From Chthoniobacterales bacterium (GTDB lineage: Bacteria > Verrucomicrobiota > Verrucomicrobiia > Chthoniobacterales > UBA10450), in contig JACDGM010000002.1 in the NCBI GenBank assembly GCA_013815325.1, positions 28,556 to 92,555 of the forward strand: a DNA stretch of 64,000 nt, written 5' to 3'. The translations under genes were made by a program, and so were the position numbers. How positions within the stretch are numbered: position 1 is the stretch's first letter; each line of letters begins with the position of its first letter. Below, piece by piece: positions 8,044 to 16,606 of this stretch. The notes under the pieces were generated by a model. The model searched no databases. It had not been told where the DNA came from and saw only the letters and a list, made by a program, of their open reading frames with translations.

Positions 8044-8087
8044 GATTGCTGATTGCTGATTGGAAGAGCAGCAATCAGCAATTCTTC
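8044..8087. repeat. Inverted repeat of TGATTGC words after mqnC
   Basis: Tandem ATTGCTG words are followed by GGAAGAGCAG and CAATCAGCAATTCTTCC, giving a nearly complete hairpin 13 bases after the mqnC stop. It belongs to the same architectural class (tandem short word, then its mirror) as the other intergenic repeats here and may act as a terminator. Confidence 0.6.
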
Positions 8088-8177
8088 CAACTCCTGCCTT
8101 GACGTTGCCGTCCGCATTACCCATCTAGTACGCGAAATTCTCCGTAACTTTCTTCCGGCTTAGCGGTCGTTTTTTCT

Positions 8178-10487
8178 ATGACAAATCTCATTTCGTTAGG
8201 CCGCCTTGCGGCTTTTTCTCTTCTGTTAAGCCTGGCCGTCGCTTTTCCGCAAGGAGCGCGGGCGCAGAGCGTGGAAGGCGCGACCATTACCGGGATCGAC
8301 GTCAGCTATGTCGGGCCGCAAACGGTGAGCAAGGAGCGGGTCCTCGCGAACATGCGCACGAAAGTCGGCACTCGTTATTCCGAGACGACGGTGGAAGAGG
8401 ACATCCGCGGGCTCTACGATACCGGCAAAATCCAGAACGTGCGCATCTTTGGCGAGCCCTCGGGCGCGGGCGTGCGCGTGCAGGTGATCCTCGCGACCCG
8501 GGCGCTCATCACCGAAATCGAGATCGACGGGGCGCAGAAGCTCAGCGCCGCTGCGGTGCGCAAGCGAGTCAAATTCAAACTCCCGGGCCCCTCCGATGCG
8601 GAGAAGCTCGAGGAAGGTCGCGAGTCGATTAACGATTATTACCAAGGCAAAGGGTTTACCGACGTGAAGGTGGACCTCCAAGTCGTGAACAACGAAGAGC
8701 GCGGGACTGCGCGCGCCGTTTACACGGTCAACGAAGGCGAAAAGGGTGCGGTGCGCGCGATTCGCTTCGAGGGAAACAAGACTTTTAGCGATCGCAAACT
8801 GCGCAAGCAGATGAAGACGAAGGCGAAGACAGTGCTCGCCCTTTTCGATAAGTCGGGGCGGCTCGATCAGGCGCAGTTGCAGCAGGATCTCGACAGCATC
8901 CGTGAGTTTTACCAAAACAAGGGCTACATCGACGTCGCGATCCCGGAGGTGCGGCAGGAGCGGTCGGCGGACGGTTTGCGTCTTGTCATCGTTATCAAAG
9001 AGGGCGCGCAATATCACGTGCGCCAACTCACTTTCTCCGGCCAGGAGGTGACAGACGAGAAAAGGTTGCGCGCGATCCTGAAGATGAAGGAAGGAGCGGT
9101 TTATAGTCCCGAAGCGCTCGCCGCGGACACGAAATCGATGAACGACGGCTATGGCGCCGGCGGTTTCGTGGATGTCGATGTTCACCCCGAAGGAACGGCG
9201 GCCGGGCCGGGGCTGGTCGACCTTCATTACACGATCACGGAGGGCGAACGCTCCTTTGTCGAGCGAGTCAATATTGTTGGCAACACGCGCACGAAGGACA
9301 AGGTGATTCGCCGTGAGGTTCTGGTCTTGCCGGGCGACGTCTATAATACCGTCCGCGTCGATGTCTCGAAGCAGCGACTCCAAAACCTCGGTTATTTCGA
9401 GAAGGTCGACACTTTCCCAGAGCAAACCGGCATCCCAAGTCGGCGGAATCTTCTCGTGCAGGTCGAGGAAAAGCGCACCGGCTCGCTCCAGTTCGGCGCC
9501 GGCTACAGCACGATCGACAGCATCATCGGATTCGTGGAATTTTCGCAGGGCAACTTCGATTTGTTCAACTGGCCCTCCTTTACCGGTGCTGGCCAAAAAT
9601 TCCGCGCCCGGGCGCAGTTCGGATCGCAGCGCCAGGATTACGAGCTCTCGCTCACCGAACCCTACTTTCTCGGTTATCGTTTCTCGTTAGGCGGGGAATT
9701 GTTCTATCACGGGGCGAGCTTTCTCAGCTCGATTTACGATGAGCGCGATTACGGTTTCTCGATCAGCACGCGCTTGCCACTGACCCCGTTTTCCTACACC
9801 AGCCTGACCTATCGGTTGGAAGAGGTGGAGATTTTCAACGTCGACGCCACGGCTTCTCCTTTTATCCAGATCGAAGCGGGCACCCGTTTGAAGAGCGAGC
9901 TCACGCCTTCCTACGTGTACGACACGCGCGACAATGTCTTTCTCACCCGCCGCGGCCACCGTTTCATCCTGACGCCGCACGTCGCCGGTGGTTTCCTCGG
10001 CGGCGACGTCCAGACCTACGGATTTGATTTCCAAGCCTCGCAATACTTCTTGCTCCCGCTCGACAACATCCTTCTCCTCAACGGAGAGGTGGCGGTCATT
10101 GACAGCTGGGGCGGCAGCGGTGAGGTGCCGATTTTCGATCGTCTTTTCCTCGGCGGCTCGAACGATCTGCGCGGCTTCAACTACCGGGATGTCGGTCCGA
10201 GGGATTCCAATGGTGAGCCGCTCGGCGGCCGGTCGCTGGCGCGTTTTACGATCGAAGACACCTTTCCCATCATTCCCAAAGTGCGCGTCGCCGTCTTCTA
10301 CGACACCGGTTTTGTGCATTCCGACGCGTATGATTTCGACACTGCGGGCCTCGCAGGGGATGTCGGCGTCGGCATCCGTCTCGACCTGCCGGTTGGGCCG
10401 CTGCGGCTTGACTACGGCTTCCCCATCAAAGGCAATCAGGGATCGAGCAGCGGCAAGTTCAACTTCAGCGTCGGCTATCAATTTTGA
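8178..10487 (+). CDS. bamA: Outer membrane protein assembly factor BamA
   Basis: Central Omp85-family component inserting beta-barrel proteins into the outer membrane. A signal peptide (residues 1-30, ending ARAQS) is followed by five POTRA repeats (about residues 37-425), each with the G-x-x-x-F/Y and V-N-E-G / I-T-E-G pattern. The C-terminal barrel (about 430-769) carries GGSNDLRGF, the canonical (V/I)RGF-type loop-6 signature, and ends in aromatic Phe (VGYQF) as expected for barrel insertion. Octamer copies encode ISLGR and FSLGG. It is followed at 58 bases by an ompH-type chaperone gene, a common arrangement. Confidence 0.95.
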   Translation: MTNLISLGRLAAFSLLLSLAVAFPQGARAQSVEGATITGIDVSYVGPQTVSKERVLANMRTKVGTRYSETTVEEDIRGLYDTGKIQNVRIFGEPSGAGVRVQVILATRALITEIEIDGAQKLSAAAVRKRVKFKLPGPSDAEKLEEGRESINDYYQGKGFTDVKVDLQVVNNEERGTARAVYTVNEGEKGAVRAIRFEGNKTFSDRKLRKQMKTKAKTVLALFDKSGRLDQAQLQQDLDSIREFYQNKGYIDVAIPEVRQERSADGLRLVIVIKEGAQYHVRQLTFSGQEVTDEKRLRAILKMKEGAVYSPEALAADTKSMNDGYGAGGFVDVDVHPEGTAAGPGLVDLHYTITEGERSFVERVNIVGNTRTKDKVIRREVLVLPGDVYNTVRVDVSKQRLQNLGYFEKVDTFPEQTGIPSRRNLLVQVEEKRTGSLQFGAGYSTIDSIIGFVEFSQGNFDLFNWPSFTGAGQKFRARAQFGSQRQDYELSLTEPYFLGYRFSLGGELFYHGASFLSSIYDERDYGFSISTRLPLTPFSYTSLTYRLEEVEIFNVDATASPFIQIEAGTRLKSELTPSYVYDTRDNVFLTRRGHRFILTPHVAGGFLGGDVQTYGFDFQASQYFLLPLDNILLLNGEVAVIDSWGGSGEVPIFDRLFLGGSNDLRGFNYRDVGPRDSNGEPLGGRSLARFTIEDTFPIIPKVRVAVFYDTGFVHSDAYDFDTAGLAGDVGVGIRLDLPVGPLRLDYGFPIKGNQGSSSGKFNFSVGYQF

Positions 10488-10545
10488 ACGACACCCGGCA
10501 CTTGCAGTCTAACGCCTTCCCGATTACCAGTCTGACCCTACATCT

Positions 10546-11157
10546 ATGAAAACACCTACCCTCATGGCCCTTTTCGCCGCCTTTGCATTGCCCGCCGCGG
10601 CTTTTTCGCAAGGCATGAAAGTCGGCACCATCGACATGAATCGCGCGTTCAAGGAATATAACAAAACCAAGGACGCCGAGACGAAAATCAACGAAGCCAA
10701 GAACTCCGCGAAGAAGGAATACGACGATCGCGCGGACGCCTACAAAAAGGCGCTGGACGAAATCAACAAGCTCAACCAGCAACTCGAAGCGCCGGCTTTG
10801 AGCGCCGACGCGAAGACGCAAAAGGCGAAAGACCGCGATGAGAAAATCGCCAGCATTAAGAACATGGAGCGCGAGATCAACGAGTTCCGCCAAACGCGCG
10901 AGAAGCAGTTGCAAGAGCAGGCTGTGCGGATGCGTGACGGGATCGTGAAGGAGATCACGGACGTCGTCATGACTAGGGTGCGCGCCGATAGCATGGACCT
11001 CGTTTTTGACAAATCGGGCGTGAGCTTGAACGGCGTCCCGACGGTCATGTTTGCGAAGGACAGCTTCGATTTCACAACCGACGTGATCACGCAATTGAAT
11101 AAGCCAGGCGCCGCCGCCCCGAAGACCTCGGCCAGCCCAAGCAAGTCCAAGCCCTGA
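10546..11157 (+). CDS. OmpH/Skp family periplasmic chaperone
   Basis: A signal peptide (residues 1-21) is followed by VGTIDMNRAFKEYNKTKDAE, the usual Skp/OmpH opening, then a long charged coiled-coil arm (about 40-130) and a return strand (LVFDKSGVSLNGVPTVMFA). It probably holds unfolded outer-membrane proteins on their way to BamA, encoded just upstream, most likely in the same operon. The Ala/Pro/Ser/Lys-rich tail is unstructured. An octamer follows 8 bases after the stop. Confidence 0.9.
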   Translation: MKTPTLMALFAAFALPAAAFSQGMKVGTIDMNRAFKEYNKTKDAETKINEAKNSAKKEYDDRADAYKKALDEINKLNQQLEAPALSADAKTQKAKDRDEKIASIKNMEREINEFRQTREKQLQEQAVRMRDGIVKEITDVVMTRVRADSMDLVFDKSGVSLNGVPTVMFAKDSFDFTTDVITQLNKPGAAAPKTSASPSKSKP

Positions 11158-11244
11158 TCCGCATTCGTTAGGCGTATCGGTCCTATAGCGCCTATCCGCT
11201 GCCCTCCGGGTTGCAACCGGCCGGCTCGCACAGAAGGTTGCAAA

Positions 11245-12048
11245 ATGCGTGGCGTCACCTTCCTCGCGATCGGGATTGGGGTGGCTCTAGCGTGTGGCAA
11301 GGCGTCGGCCGCTTCCGACTGGGAGAAGACTGTCACCCGGACGGAGCGCGGCGTTTTCCCGAATCCCCGCCCGATGCGGGCCACCTATCAGTTCGGGTGG
11401 AACGACGTCGCCGCCGCCACCGCCGAGATCAGCTTCGGCAAAAGCGGCGGTCATCTGCAACTGATCGGCACCGGCCAGACCACTGGTGTCGTGCGCGCGC
11501 TCTGGCGATTTGACGTGCAACATCGCGCGACCGCCGACGCCGCCACGCTGCGTCCGCTGCTCATGAATCAGGTGGATGAGTTGCGAAGCAAGACAGTGAC
11601 GACCGATTTGGTCTTCAATGCCGGTGGCGTCGTCCGCACGCGCACCGATACGAAGACAAAGAAGCCGCCGACGCCCAAGGCTTTTAACTTTCCGGGCCTG
11701 CTCGACCTGCACTCCGCGCTTCTCCTCCTTCGCAGCCAGCCGCTCACAGACGGCACCGTGCATCGGCTCGTCGTCTATCCGGCCACCAACGGATATCTCG
11801 CCACCATTACGGTTGCGGGGCACGAGAGTGTGAAAGTCGGCGCCGGCACTTACAACGCGATAAAGCTCAATTTGCAGCTGAGCAAGATCAACAAAAAGCG
11901 CCAACTGGAGCCGCACGAGAAATTCCGCCAGGCCAGCGCCTGGATTTCTGACGATGCCGATCGGCTCCTGCTCCGGATCGAGGCGCGCGTCTTTGTGGGC
12001 ACGGTTTTTGCCGACATGCAGTCTGTGCAATTCACAAGCGAACGGTAG
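11245..12048 (+). CDS. DUF3108 domain-containing secreted protein
   Basis: Signal peptide (ending KASA at about residue 23), then a DUF3108-like beta-rich domain: MRATYQFGWNDVAAATAEISFGK, VDELRSKTVTTDLVFN, and the C-terminal AWISDDADRLLLRIEARVFVGTV. Family members are periplasmic or outer-membrane associated proteins of undefined biochemistry. In several bacteria they are encoded near envelope genes, as here after bamA and ompH. The convergent neighbour ends about 85 bases away with an octamer between them. Confidence 0.75.
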   Translation: MRGVTFLAIGIGVALACGKASAASDWEKTVTRTERGVFPNPRPMRATYQFGWNDVAAATAEISFGKSGGHLQLIGTGQTTGVVRALWRFDVQHRATADAATLRPLLMNQVDELRSKTVTTDLVFNAGGVVRTRTDTKTKKPPTPKAFNFPGLLDLHSALLLLRSQPLTDGTVHRLVVYPATNGYLATITVAGHESVKVGAGTYNAIKLNLQLSKINKKRQLEPHEKFRQASAWISDDADRLLLRIEARVFVGTVFADMQSVQFTSER

Positions 12049-12133
12049 CGTGTCGCCGCAATCAAGACGGCGCGCTAACTCTCCTTGAGCGCGCGGCACG
12101 CCCGCCTCTACGTCGCCTAACGAGACAAGTTCC

Positions 12134-12877
12134 TTACCACGGGATCCACTGCCCGCGATAAACCGGCCGGCGCAGCAGAGGCCGGCGTCGTAATTGGATG
12201 CGTGGCGCGTGCTGGCCCGGAAGCAGACCGAGCGCCGACAGCGTTTCCATGTTCAACCGGCCATTCGGCAGAATTCCCGTCTGGCTTTGAAAAGCGCGCA
12301 CCGCCGTTGCCGTGCCCGGCCCAAAATGCCCGTCAATTCCGCTGCGAAAATAGCCGGCCCGGGCGAGAAGTGCCTGCGCGCCGACGATCACATGCCGTCG
12401 CACATCCGGCGGCGCGAGCTCATATGGCGTGCCGACAAAAACCCCACTCACTTCTGGTTGCGATCCGCGCGGCCCCGGCGCGTAATCTCCATCAGGCGCC
12501 GGCGCCGGCGCTTCGTTCGAGGGCGCTCGTTCGGGCGAAATTTCGGCCGATTGACCTACATTGTCCTCATCCGAGAAGCTCTCCGCAGGAGTCGCAACCG
12601 CCTCGGGCGGCGGCGCGGGCGCGGCTCCGCCACTGTTCCCCACGCCTAACGAACGCAATGTTTCGGCATCGATCGCGCCCGTGATTTGGAGTCCGTTGCG
12701 AATCTGATAACGCCGGATCGCCGCTGTGGTGTCGGCATTTTTTTGGCCGGAGACGTCGCCATAATAAAATCCCTGGTCCTTCAAAACCTGCTGCACCGTG
12801 GCGGTGGTCTGATCTGCGCGGGCGGCGACGGGGCTCAGGAGGAGCATGGCGAAAAATGCGAAACAGATGCGTTTCAT
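12134..12877 (-). CDS. Secreted protein with two peptidoglycan-binding domains
   Basis: Signal peptide (residues 1-22, ending AARA), a first PG_binding_1 domain (TVQQVLKDQGFYYGDV ... AIRRYQIRNGLQITGAID), a Pro/Ala-rich linker with an octamer near its start, and a second PG-binding domain (AQALLARAGYFRSGIDGHFGPGTATAVRAFQSQTG). The C-terminus is Arg-rich. No enzymatic domain is present, so it probably binds cell wall and supports the amidase encoded 30 bases upstream in the same transcription unit. Confidence 0.85.
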   Translation of the reverse strand: MKRICFAFFAMLLLSPVAARADQTTATVQQVLKDQGFYYGDVSGQKNADTTAAIRRYQIRNGLQITGAIDAETLRSLGVGNSGGAAPAPPPEAVATPAESFSDEDNVGQSAEISPERAPSNEAPAPAPDGDYAPGPRGSQPEVSGVFVGTPYELAPPDVRRHVIVGAQALLARAGYFRSGIDGHFGPGTATAVRAFQSQTGILPNGRLNMETLSALGLLPGQHAPRIQLRRRPLLRRPVYRGQWIPW

Positions 12878-12907
12878 AGACGGAATTCGACGCTCCAGCG
12901 AGAACAG

Positions 12908-13684
12908 TTATTCAGCGGGCGCGGCCCAGGCCAGCGTCGGTTCGTTAGGCGAAAGCACCTCCCGATAACGCTCAACGCCGTCACTGATCGCCGAGGCGAT
13001 CTGCTGCCGATACTCGGCCGTCGCCAGCTTCGTGAGATCGGAGGGATTGGTGATGAAGCCGCCTTCCACGAGCGCGGCCGGGTGCCGGACATTGGCGATG
13101 ACGTAAAATTGCTCGGACTTGATTCCGCGATTTACCGCCCGCGTCCGCTCCACCAGAGCGGCCTGGAGAAAGCGCGCCAGACTCTCGCTTTTTGCGAGGA
13201 GCGGTTTGGATTCCGCCGGGCGCAAAAACGGGAGCCAGGCAAAAATTCCCGGACTCATCGCGGATTGCCGCACCGCAAAATAGGTTTCCACTCCGGAAGC
13301 CGCCGCCCGTTCGCCGTCGTTAAAATGGATGCTGACAAAGAGCGAATTTCTCTCGTGATTCCCAACTGCCGCGCGCTCAGCGAGCGAGAGGTAACGATCC
13401 GAATCCCGCGTCAGCAATGTCGTGTAGCCGGCGCTGCGCAGGAGCAACTCCGCGCGCATGGCGACGTCGAGCGTCAGCTCTTTTTCCATCACCGCCCCGC
13501 AGATCGCGCCCGAGTCCTTTCCGCCGTGTCCGGGATCCAGCACCACGACGACCGGTTCGTTTTTCCCGTGGACAGCCCTCCGCGGCTGCGCCACCGGACG
13601 CACCGGCGGTGCGAGCAGGACAAAGCAGAGAAACGAGATCGACAGGAGAAATAACCCGATCCAGGAAAGGATGCACCGCATCAT
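12908..13684 (-). CDS. N-acetylmuramoyl-L-alanine amidase (Amidase_3)
   Basis: Zinc-dependent peptidoglycan amidase that cleaves the stem peptide from muramic acid. An N-terminal signal/anchor (residues about 5-27) is followed by the catalytic domain with VVVLDPGHGGKDSG (first Zn His), MEKELTLDVA (Zn Glu) and LFVSIHFND (second Zn His), plus VEGGFITNPSD near the end, so all metal ligands are present. It follows prcA by 14 bases in the UBact-proteasome operon and precedes the PG-binding protein gene. An octamer at 12942 encodes SPNEP. Confidence 0.9.
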   Translation of the reverse strand: MMRCILSWIGLFLLSISFLCFVLLAPPVRPVAQPRRAVHGKNEPVVVVLDPGHGGKDSGAICGAVMEKELTLDVAMRAELLLRSAGYTTLLTRDSDRYLSLAERAAVGNHERNSLFVSIHFNDGERAAASGVETYFAVRQSAMSPGIFAWLPFLRPAESKPLLAKSESLARFLQAALVERTRAVNRGIKSEQFYVIANVRHPAALVEGGFITNPSDLTKLATAEYRQQIASAISDGVERYREVLSPNEPTLAWAAPAE

Positions 13685-13698
13685 TTTTTTCGGATTCG

Positions 13699-14466
13699 TT
13701 AGGCAGAGAGCGCTTGCAACTCGTCACCCGCCAGCTGGCGGTAACGAATCGACGTCGCTGCGCTTCGTTCCAGCACACACGCTTCGAGCGTCGCGCTGAC
13801 CAGCTTTTCCTGCCGGTATGCGAGCAACGCAGGGCGTCCGGGCAGTCCGCTGGGAAGGTCATCCGCCGGCGGCATGCTTCCTATGCTCCACGCATCGAGC
13901 GCGACCTTCATTGCTCCATGCAACGTCGCCTTCGGGTCGTGATCGCGTTGTAGCAGTTCTTCCATCAGCTCCGTCGCGCGGGCCGTGCCGCTGATCGCGC
14001 AAAAACCGGCTCGCTTCACGCCTCCCTCTGCCGCGATCGCGCCATCATATTCCACTCGCAAATAGAGATCCCCCTCCGGCGCCGCGCCTACTTCCGCAAA
14101 AATCATCCGCGCCAGATAAGGCGCGCCGTAAACCTGCTCAAAAGCCGTTTTCAAAAGCGGGCTGAGGGAATAAAAAGCCAGCCGTCGCAACGACACGTCC
14201 GCGGCAGAACGCGTGAACCCCTCCGCGCTTGCCAGCTCGATTGCCGCCATGCGCAGCCGCTCGATGTCGCCCGGATGCCCGATCGCTCCCAGCGCGATCC
14301 GGTCGTAAATCTCGAAAAGCTTTTGCCGCGCCTGTCCCACGGTCACGAACAAAATCCCACCGCCATAACTGAGCGCGGCGATCGGGCTCCCCGGCGCGAG
14401 TTGCGTCTCGATGTATTCGCGCCGATTGGCGATCGCCTCGACCCAACGATACGGCTCTTCAATCAT
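13699..14466 (-). CDS. prcA: 20S proteasome alpha-type subunit
   Basis: Structural outer-ring subunit of a bacterial 20S proteasome. Diagnostic blocks are RREYIETQLAPGSPIAALSY, GILFVTVGQARQKLFEIYDRIALGAIGHPGDIERLR and a diverged N-terminal segment; it lacks the catalytic N-terminal Thr, as expected. Length 255 matches actinobacterial PrcA. Its ATG overlaps the prcB stop (ATGA), indicating translational coupling. Its own TAA stop lies inside the octamer at 13696-13703. Stoichiometric assembly with PrcB is expected. No proteasomal ATPase (ARC/Mpa type) gene is in the window. Confidence 0.9.
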   Translation of the reverse strand: MIEEPYRWVEAIANRREYIETQLAPGSPIAALSYGGGILFVTVGQARQKLFEIYDRIALGAIGHPGDIERLRMAAIELASAEGFTRSAADVSLRRLAFYSLSPLLKTAFEQVYGAPYLARMIFAEVGAAPEGDLYLRVEYDGAIAAEGGVKRAGFCAISGTARATELMEELLQRDHDPKATLHGAMKVALDAWSIGSMPPADDLPSGLPGRPALLAYRQEKLVSATLEACVLERSAATSIRYRQLAGDELQALSA

Positions 14467-15269
14467 GCGACGGTGCTTTTGAAACGCGCGGCGATCTGCT
14501 CTTCCGGCAGAGTTTTAATCCCGGCAGCGGAAATGATTTTGATGATCGGAAAAATCCGCGCCTGCCGGTCTACGCCGCCGGTCGCGGTATCCGCCTCCGC
14601 GGCGGTGTCGAGCGCGCGCAAGGCAAGCGTGACTGCGTCGTCCTCGCGCAATTTTCCCAGGAGTTTTTTCCCCCAGCGATTTTCGTAAAACAAAACGCCC
14701 CGCACCGCCGGCGACCCGGAGCCGGTTGCGGCGTATTCCGCCACCTCAAATTGCGCGCCCATTGCGTCATAAAAATAGAGGCGCGCCTGTCCATCGCCCG
14801 CGAAATCGTAGGTCGCAAAAATCGGCACGACCACGCCGACGCCCTGCATGACGAAGCCAAAATTATCGCGCAAGAGTTTAGAGAGCGCGCGCACTTTCCC
14901 ATCCACGCTCATCTCTTGCAGTTGCGTGCGTCGAAAATATTGCAGTGAATGCTCGAGCACCCGCGCCATCTCCCAAGCAGTTGCTGGCACCCCGGCGATC
15001 GCCATTATGGAATGCCTATCGATCTCGAGCACCTTGTCCGCGCGATCGTAAACCACCGTGTTTCCCGCCGTCGCACGCCGATCACCAGCGACGAGCACGC
15101 CGCCGCTAAACTTGAAGGCGAGAATCGTGGTGGAGTGCGTTGGGACGAAGACCGCACCCGCGGAGCTGACGCCCACCGCCGGTGATTGCGCAGCCTCATT
15201 CAGCAAGCCGCGCCGCCGCAAAAGCGCCGGAAAATCGGCCGCCGCCGCGCCTAACGAGTCGCCCGTCAC
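14463..15269 (-). CDS. prcB: 20S proteasome beta-type subunit, catalytic
   Basis: Threonine protease forming the inner proteasome rings. The predicted processing site is STTILAF: Thr47 would become Thr1 after removal of a 46-residue propeptide, with Ser instead of the usual Gly at -1. Relative to Thr1, Asp17 (GDRRATAGN), Lys33 (DRADKVLEID) and the Ser129-type SGSP motif are all present, so the active site is intact. The start is GTG, and GTGA overlaps the UBact stop; the 3' end overlaps prcA by ATGA. The three genes are therefore very tightly coupled. Confidence 0.92.
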   Translation of the reverse strand: MTGDSLGAAAADFPALLRRRGLLNEAAQSPAVGVSSAGAVFVPTHSTTILAFKFSGGVLVAGDRRATAGNTVVYDRADKVLEIDRHSIMAIAGVPATAWEMARVLEHSLQYFRRTQLQEMSVDGKVRALSKLLRDNFGFVMQGVGVVVPIFATYDFAGDGQARLYFYDAMGAQFEVAEYAATGSGSPAVRGVLFYENRWGKKLLGKLREDDAVTLALRALDTAAEADTATGGVDRQARIFPIIKIISAAGIKTLPEEQIAARFKSTVA

Positions 15270-15442
15270 TGGCCGGTGCGCTGCCGGTAGCGCTTCGATT
15301 GGTTCGGATCCACCTTGCGCATTTTCTTGAGCAAATCGCGCGTGTCCGGTTTCGAAACATCAGGCGATTTTGGGCCGCCGCCGTCCCCTGGTTGGGGTCC
15401 CCACGGCACAGGCGTCACCGGTTTTTCCGTCCGCTCAGGCAT
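15266..15442 (-). CDS. ubact: UBact, prokaryotic ubiquitin-like modifier
   Basis: A 58-residue protein missing from the ORF track because of its size. It has a Pro/Gly-rich disordered first half and the conserved UBact C-terminal half (DTRDLLKKMRKVDPNQ, ending KRYRQRTGQ), with no Cys. UBact is a Pup-like tag described in Nitrospirae, Verrucomicrobia, Armatimonadetes and others, encoded beside proteasome genes. By analogy with Pup, the C-terminal Gln would be deamidated to Glu by a Dop-like enzyme and ligated to Lys of substrates by a PafA-like ligase. Neither enzyme is encoded in this window. The TGA stop overlaps the prcB GTG start. It is the first gene of the operon, 81 bases from the divergent LysM gene. 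Confidence 0.9.
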   Translation of the reverse strand: MPERTEKPVTPVPWGPQPGDGGGPKSPDVSKPDTRDLLKKMRKVDPNQSKRYRQRTGQ

Positions 15443-15523
15443 GAAAAAATGCTACGGCGAAAGCGCCGAAACGCAAGCCGCGGCGAGCTTGCCAGCCTCG
15501 GAGAGAGGTGCCAAGCTTCGCCC

Positions 15524-15982
15524 ATGACGCGCGCCTTTTTCGCTCTCCCGCTTCTCTTCCTGGGCCTTCTCCTCGCGCCTCTTTCCCCGGCTCAAACTCC
15601 AGCCTCCGAGAACAACGAACTACTCGCCCTAACGAAAAAGATCGACGAACAGAACACAAAAATCGACGCACTCTCGCAACAGATTCTCAAACTTCAGCAG
15701 ACGCTCGAGCAAGGGAAGCCAACTCCTTCTCCGACCACGGTGGGCGTCGCCTCGGACGAAAATGCAACGGCTACTCCCGTGCCCGCCGTTGGCGGCAACA
15801 GTCACGTCGTGACTCGCGGCGAAACGCTCACCTCCATCGCGAAGCAGCACAAAGTGGGCATCGAAGAGCTGCAGAAATTCAATCACATCGAAAACGATCG
15901 GAAGCTGCAGATCGGCCAGACGCTCGCCATCCCCGGTCCCGGCAATTCCGCGCCCAGCGCCACGCCCTCGCCTAACGAGTAA
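15524..15982 (+). CDS. LysM domain secreted protein
   Basis: The ORF track begins at 15182, but the protein-like start is ATG 15524, giving a signal peptide (ALPLLFLGLLLAPLSPAQ), a short coiled coil (NNELLALTKKIDEQNTKIDALSQQILKLQQ, about residues 27-57), a Pro/Thr linker and one LysM domain (HVVTRGETLTSIAKQHKV ... LQIGQTLAIPG). Total 152 residues. It probably binds peptidoglycan. Its TAA overlaps the ATG of the next gene by one base (TAATG), so the two are coupled. Octamer copies encode LTK and PNE. Confidence 0.85.
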   Translation: MTRAFFALPLLFLGLLLAPLSPAQTPASENNELLALTKKIDEQNTKIDALSQQILKLQQTLEQGKPTPSPTTVGVASDENATATPVPAVGGNSHVVTRGETLTSIAKQHKVGIEELQKFNHIENDRKLQIGQTLAIPGPGNSAPSATPSPNE

Positions 15983-16512
15983 TGGAAACGGCCGGCCAGC
16001 AAAACTGGTTTTTGCGCAAGCACGTTGACGGCAGCGTTTTTGGTCCTCTACCCTTTGAGCAGATGCGGCGCTGGGCCGACGGCGCCCAGATCGCGCCGCA
16101 CGACCAAATTTCCCACGACCAGGAAACCTGGCTGAAGGCGCCGATGTTTCCGGAACTGGAGATGGACTGGCTTGTCGAAGTGACAAGGGAGCATTACTAC
16201 GGACCGACCACGTTAGGCGCAATCCAGGAATTTCTTCGCCTCGGCGAGATCGGCGAAGCGAACTTCATCATCAACTCTTGCAACGGCTCCCGCCGCCAGA
16301 TCAAAGGGCTGCCCGAGCTGGCGCGCGAGCCTAACGAACCTTTCGATGTCTCTGACCACGCGCCTCCGCCCAGCCCGATGGCGATCAACCTGCGCGACCG
16401 GATCGATGATCTAGAACAGAGCCTGTTCGAAGAGCGCCGGGCTCTCGAGGAATGCGAAGCGCGCTACCGCGACCTCGAAGCGCAATACCTCGAACTGCAA
16501 AAGCAGTCGTAG
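15982..16512 (+). CDS. GYF_2 (DUF4339) domain protein with C-terminal coiled coil
   Basis: Two GYF_2-like modules: WFLRKHVDGSVFGPLPFEQMRRW (about residues 8-45) and EHYYGPTTLGAIQEFLRLGEI (about 68-95), each with the G-P-x-x-x-x-x-M/I-x-x-W/F-L core. A Pro-rich hinge and a C-terminal coiled coil (IDDLEQSLFEERRALEECEARYRDLEAQYLEL, about 138-173) follow. It has no signal peptide, so it is cytoplasmic. GYF_2 modules are thought to mediate protein-protein contacts. It is translationally coupled to the LysM gene. Partner unknown. Confidence 0.8.
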   Translation: METAGQQNWFLRKHVDGSVFGPLPFEQMRRWADGAQIAPHDQISHDQETWLKAPMFPELEMDWLVEVTREHYYGPTTLGAIQEFLRLGEIGEANFIINSCNGSRRQIKGLPELAREPNEPFDVSDHAPPPSPMAINLRDRIDDLEQSLFEERRALEECEARYRDLEAQYLELQKQS

Positions 16513-16606
16513 GATGCCTCCCGCTGGGTTGGTGCGGGTAATCGCAGCGGCGGCCCGAACTGCAGGCGTGCGGCGCAAGCCCCTCTTTGGCAGAGGGCGA
16601 AGCGCT

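Noticed and set aside
8226-9596. 456-residue minus-strand ORF opposite bamA
   Set aside because: No protein-like pattern; bamA has signal peptide, POTRA repeats and barrel signature, so this is a GC-rich shadow.
12686-13654. 322-residue plus-strand ORF over the amidase gene
   Set aside because: Overlaps two convincing genes on the other strand and shows no family features.
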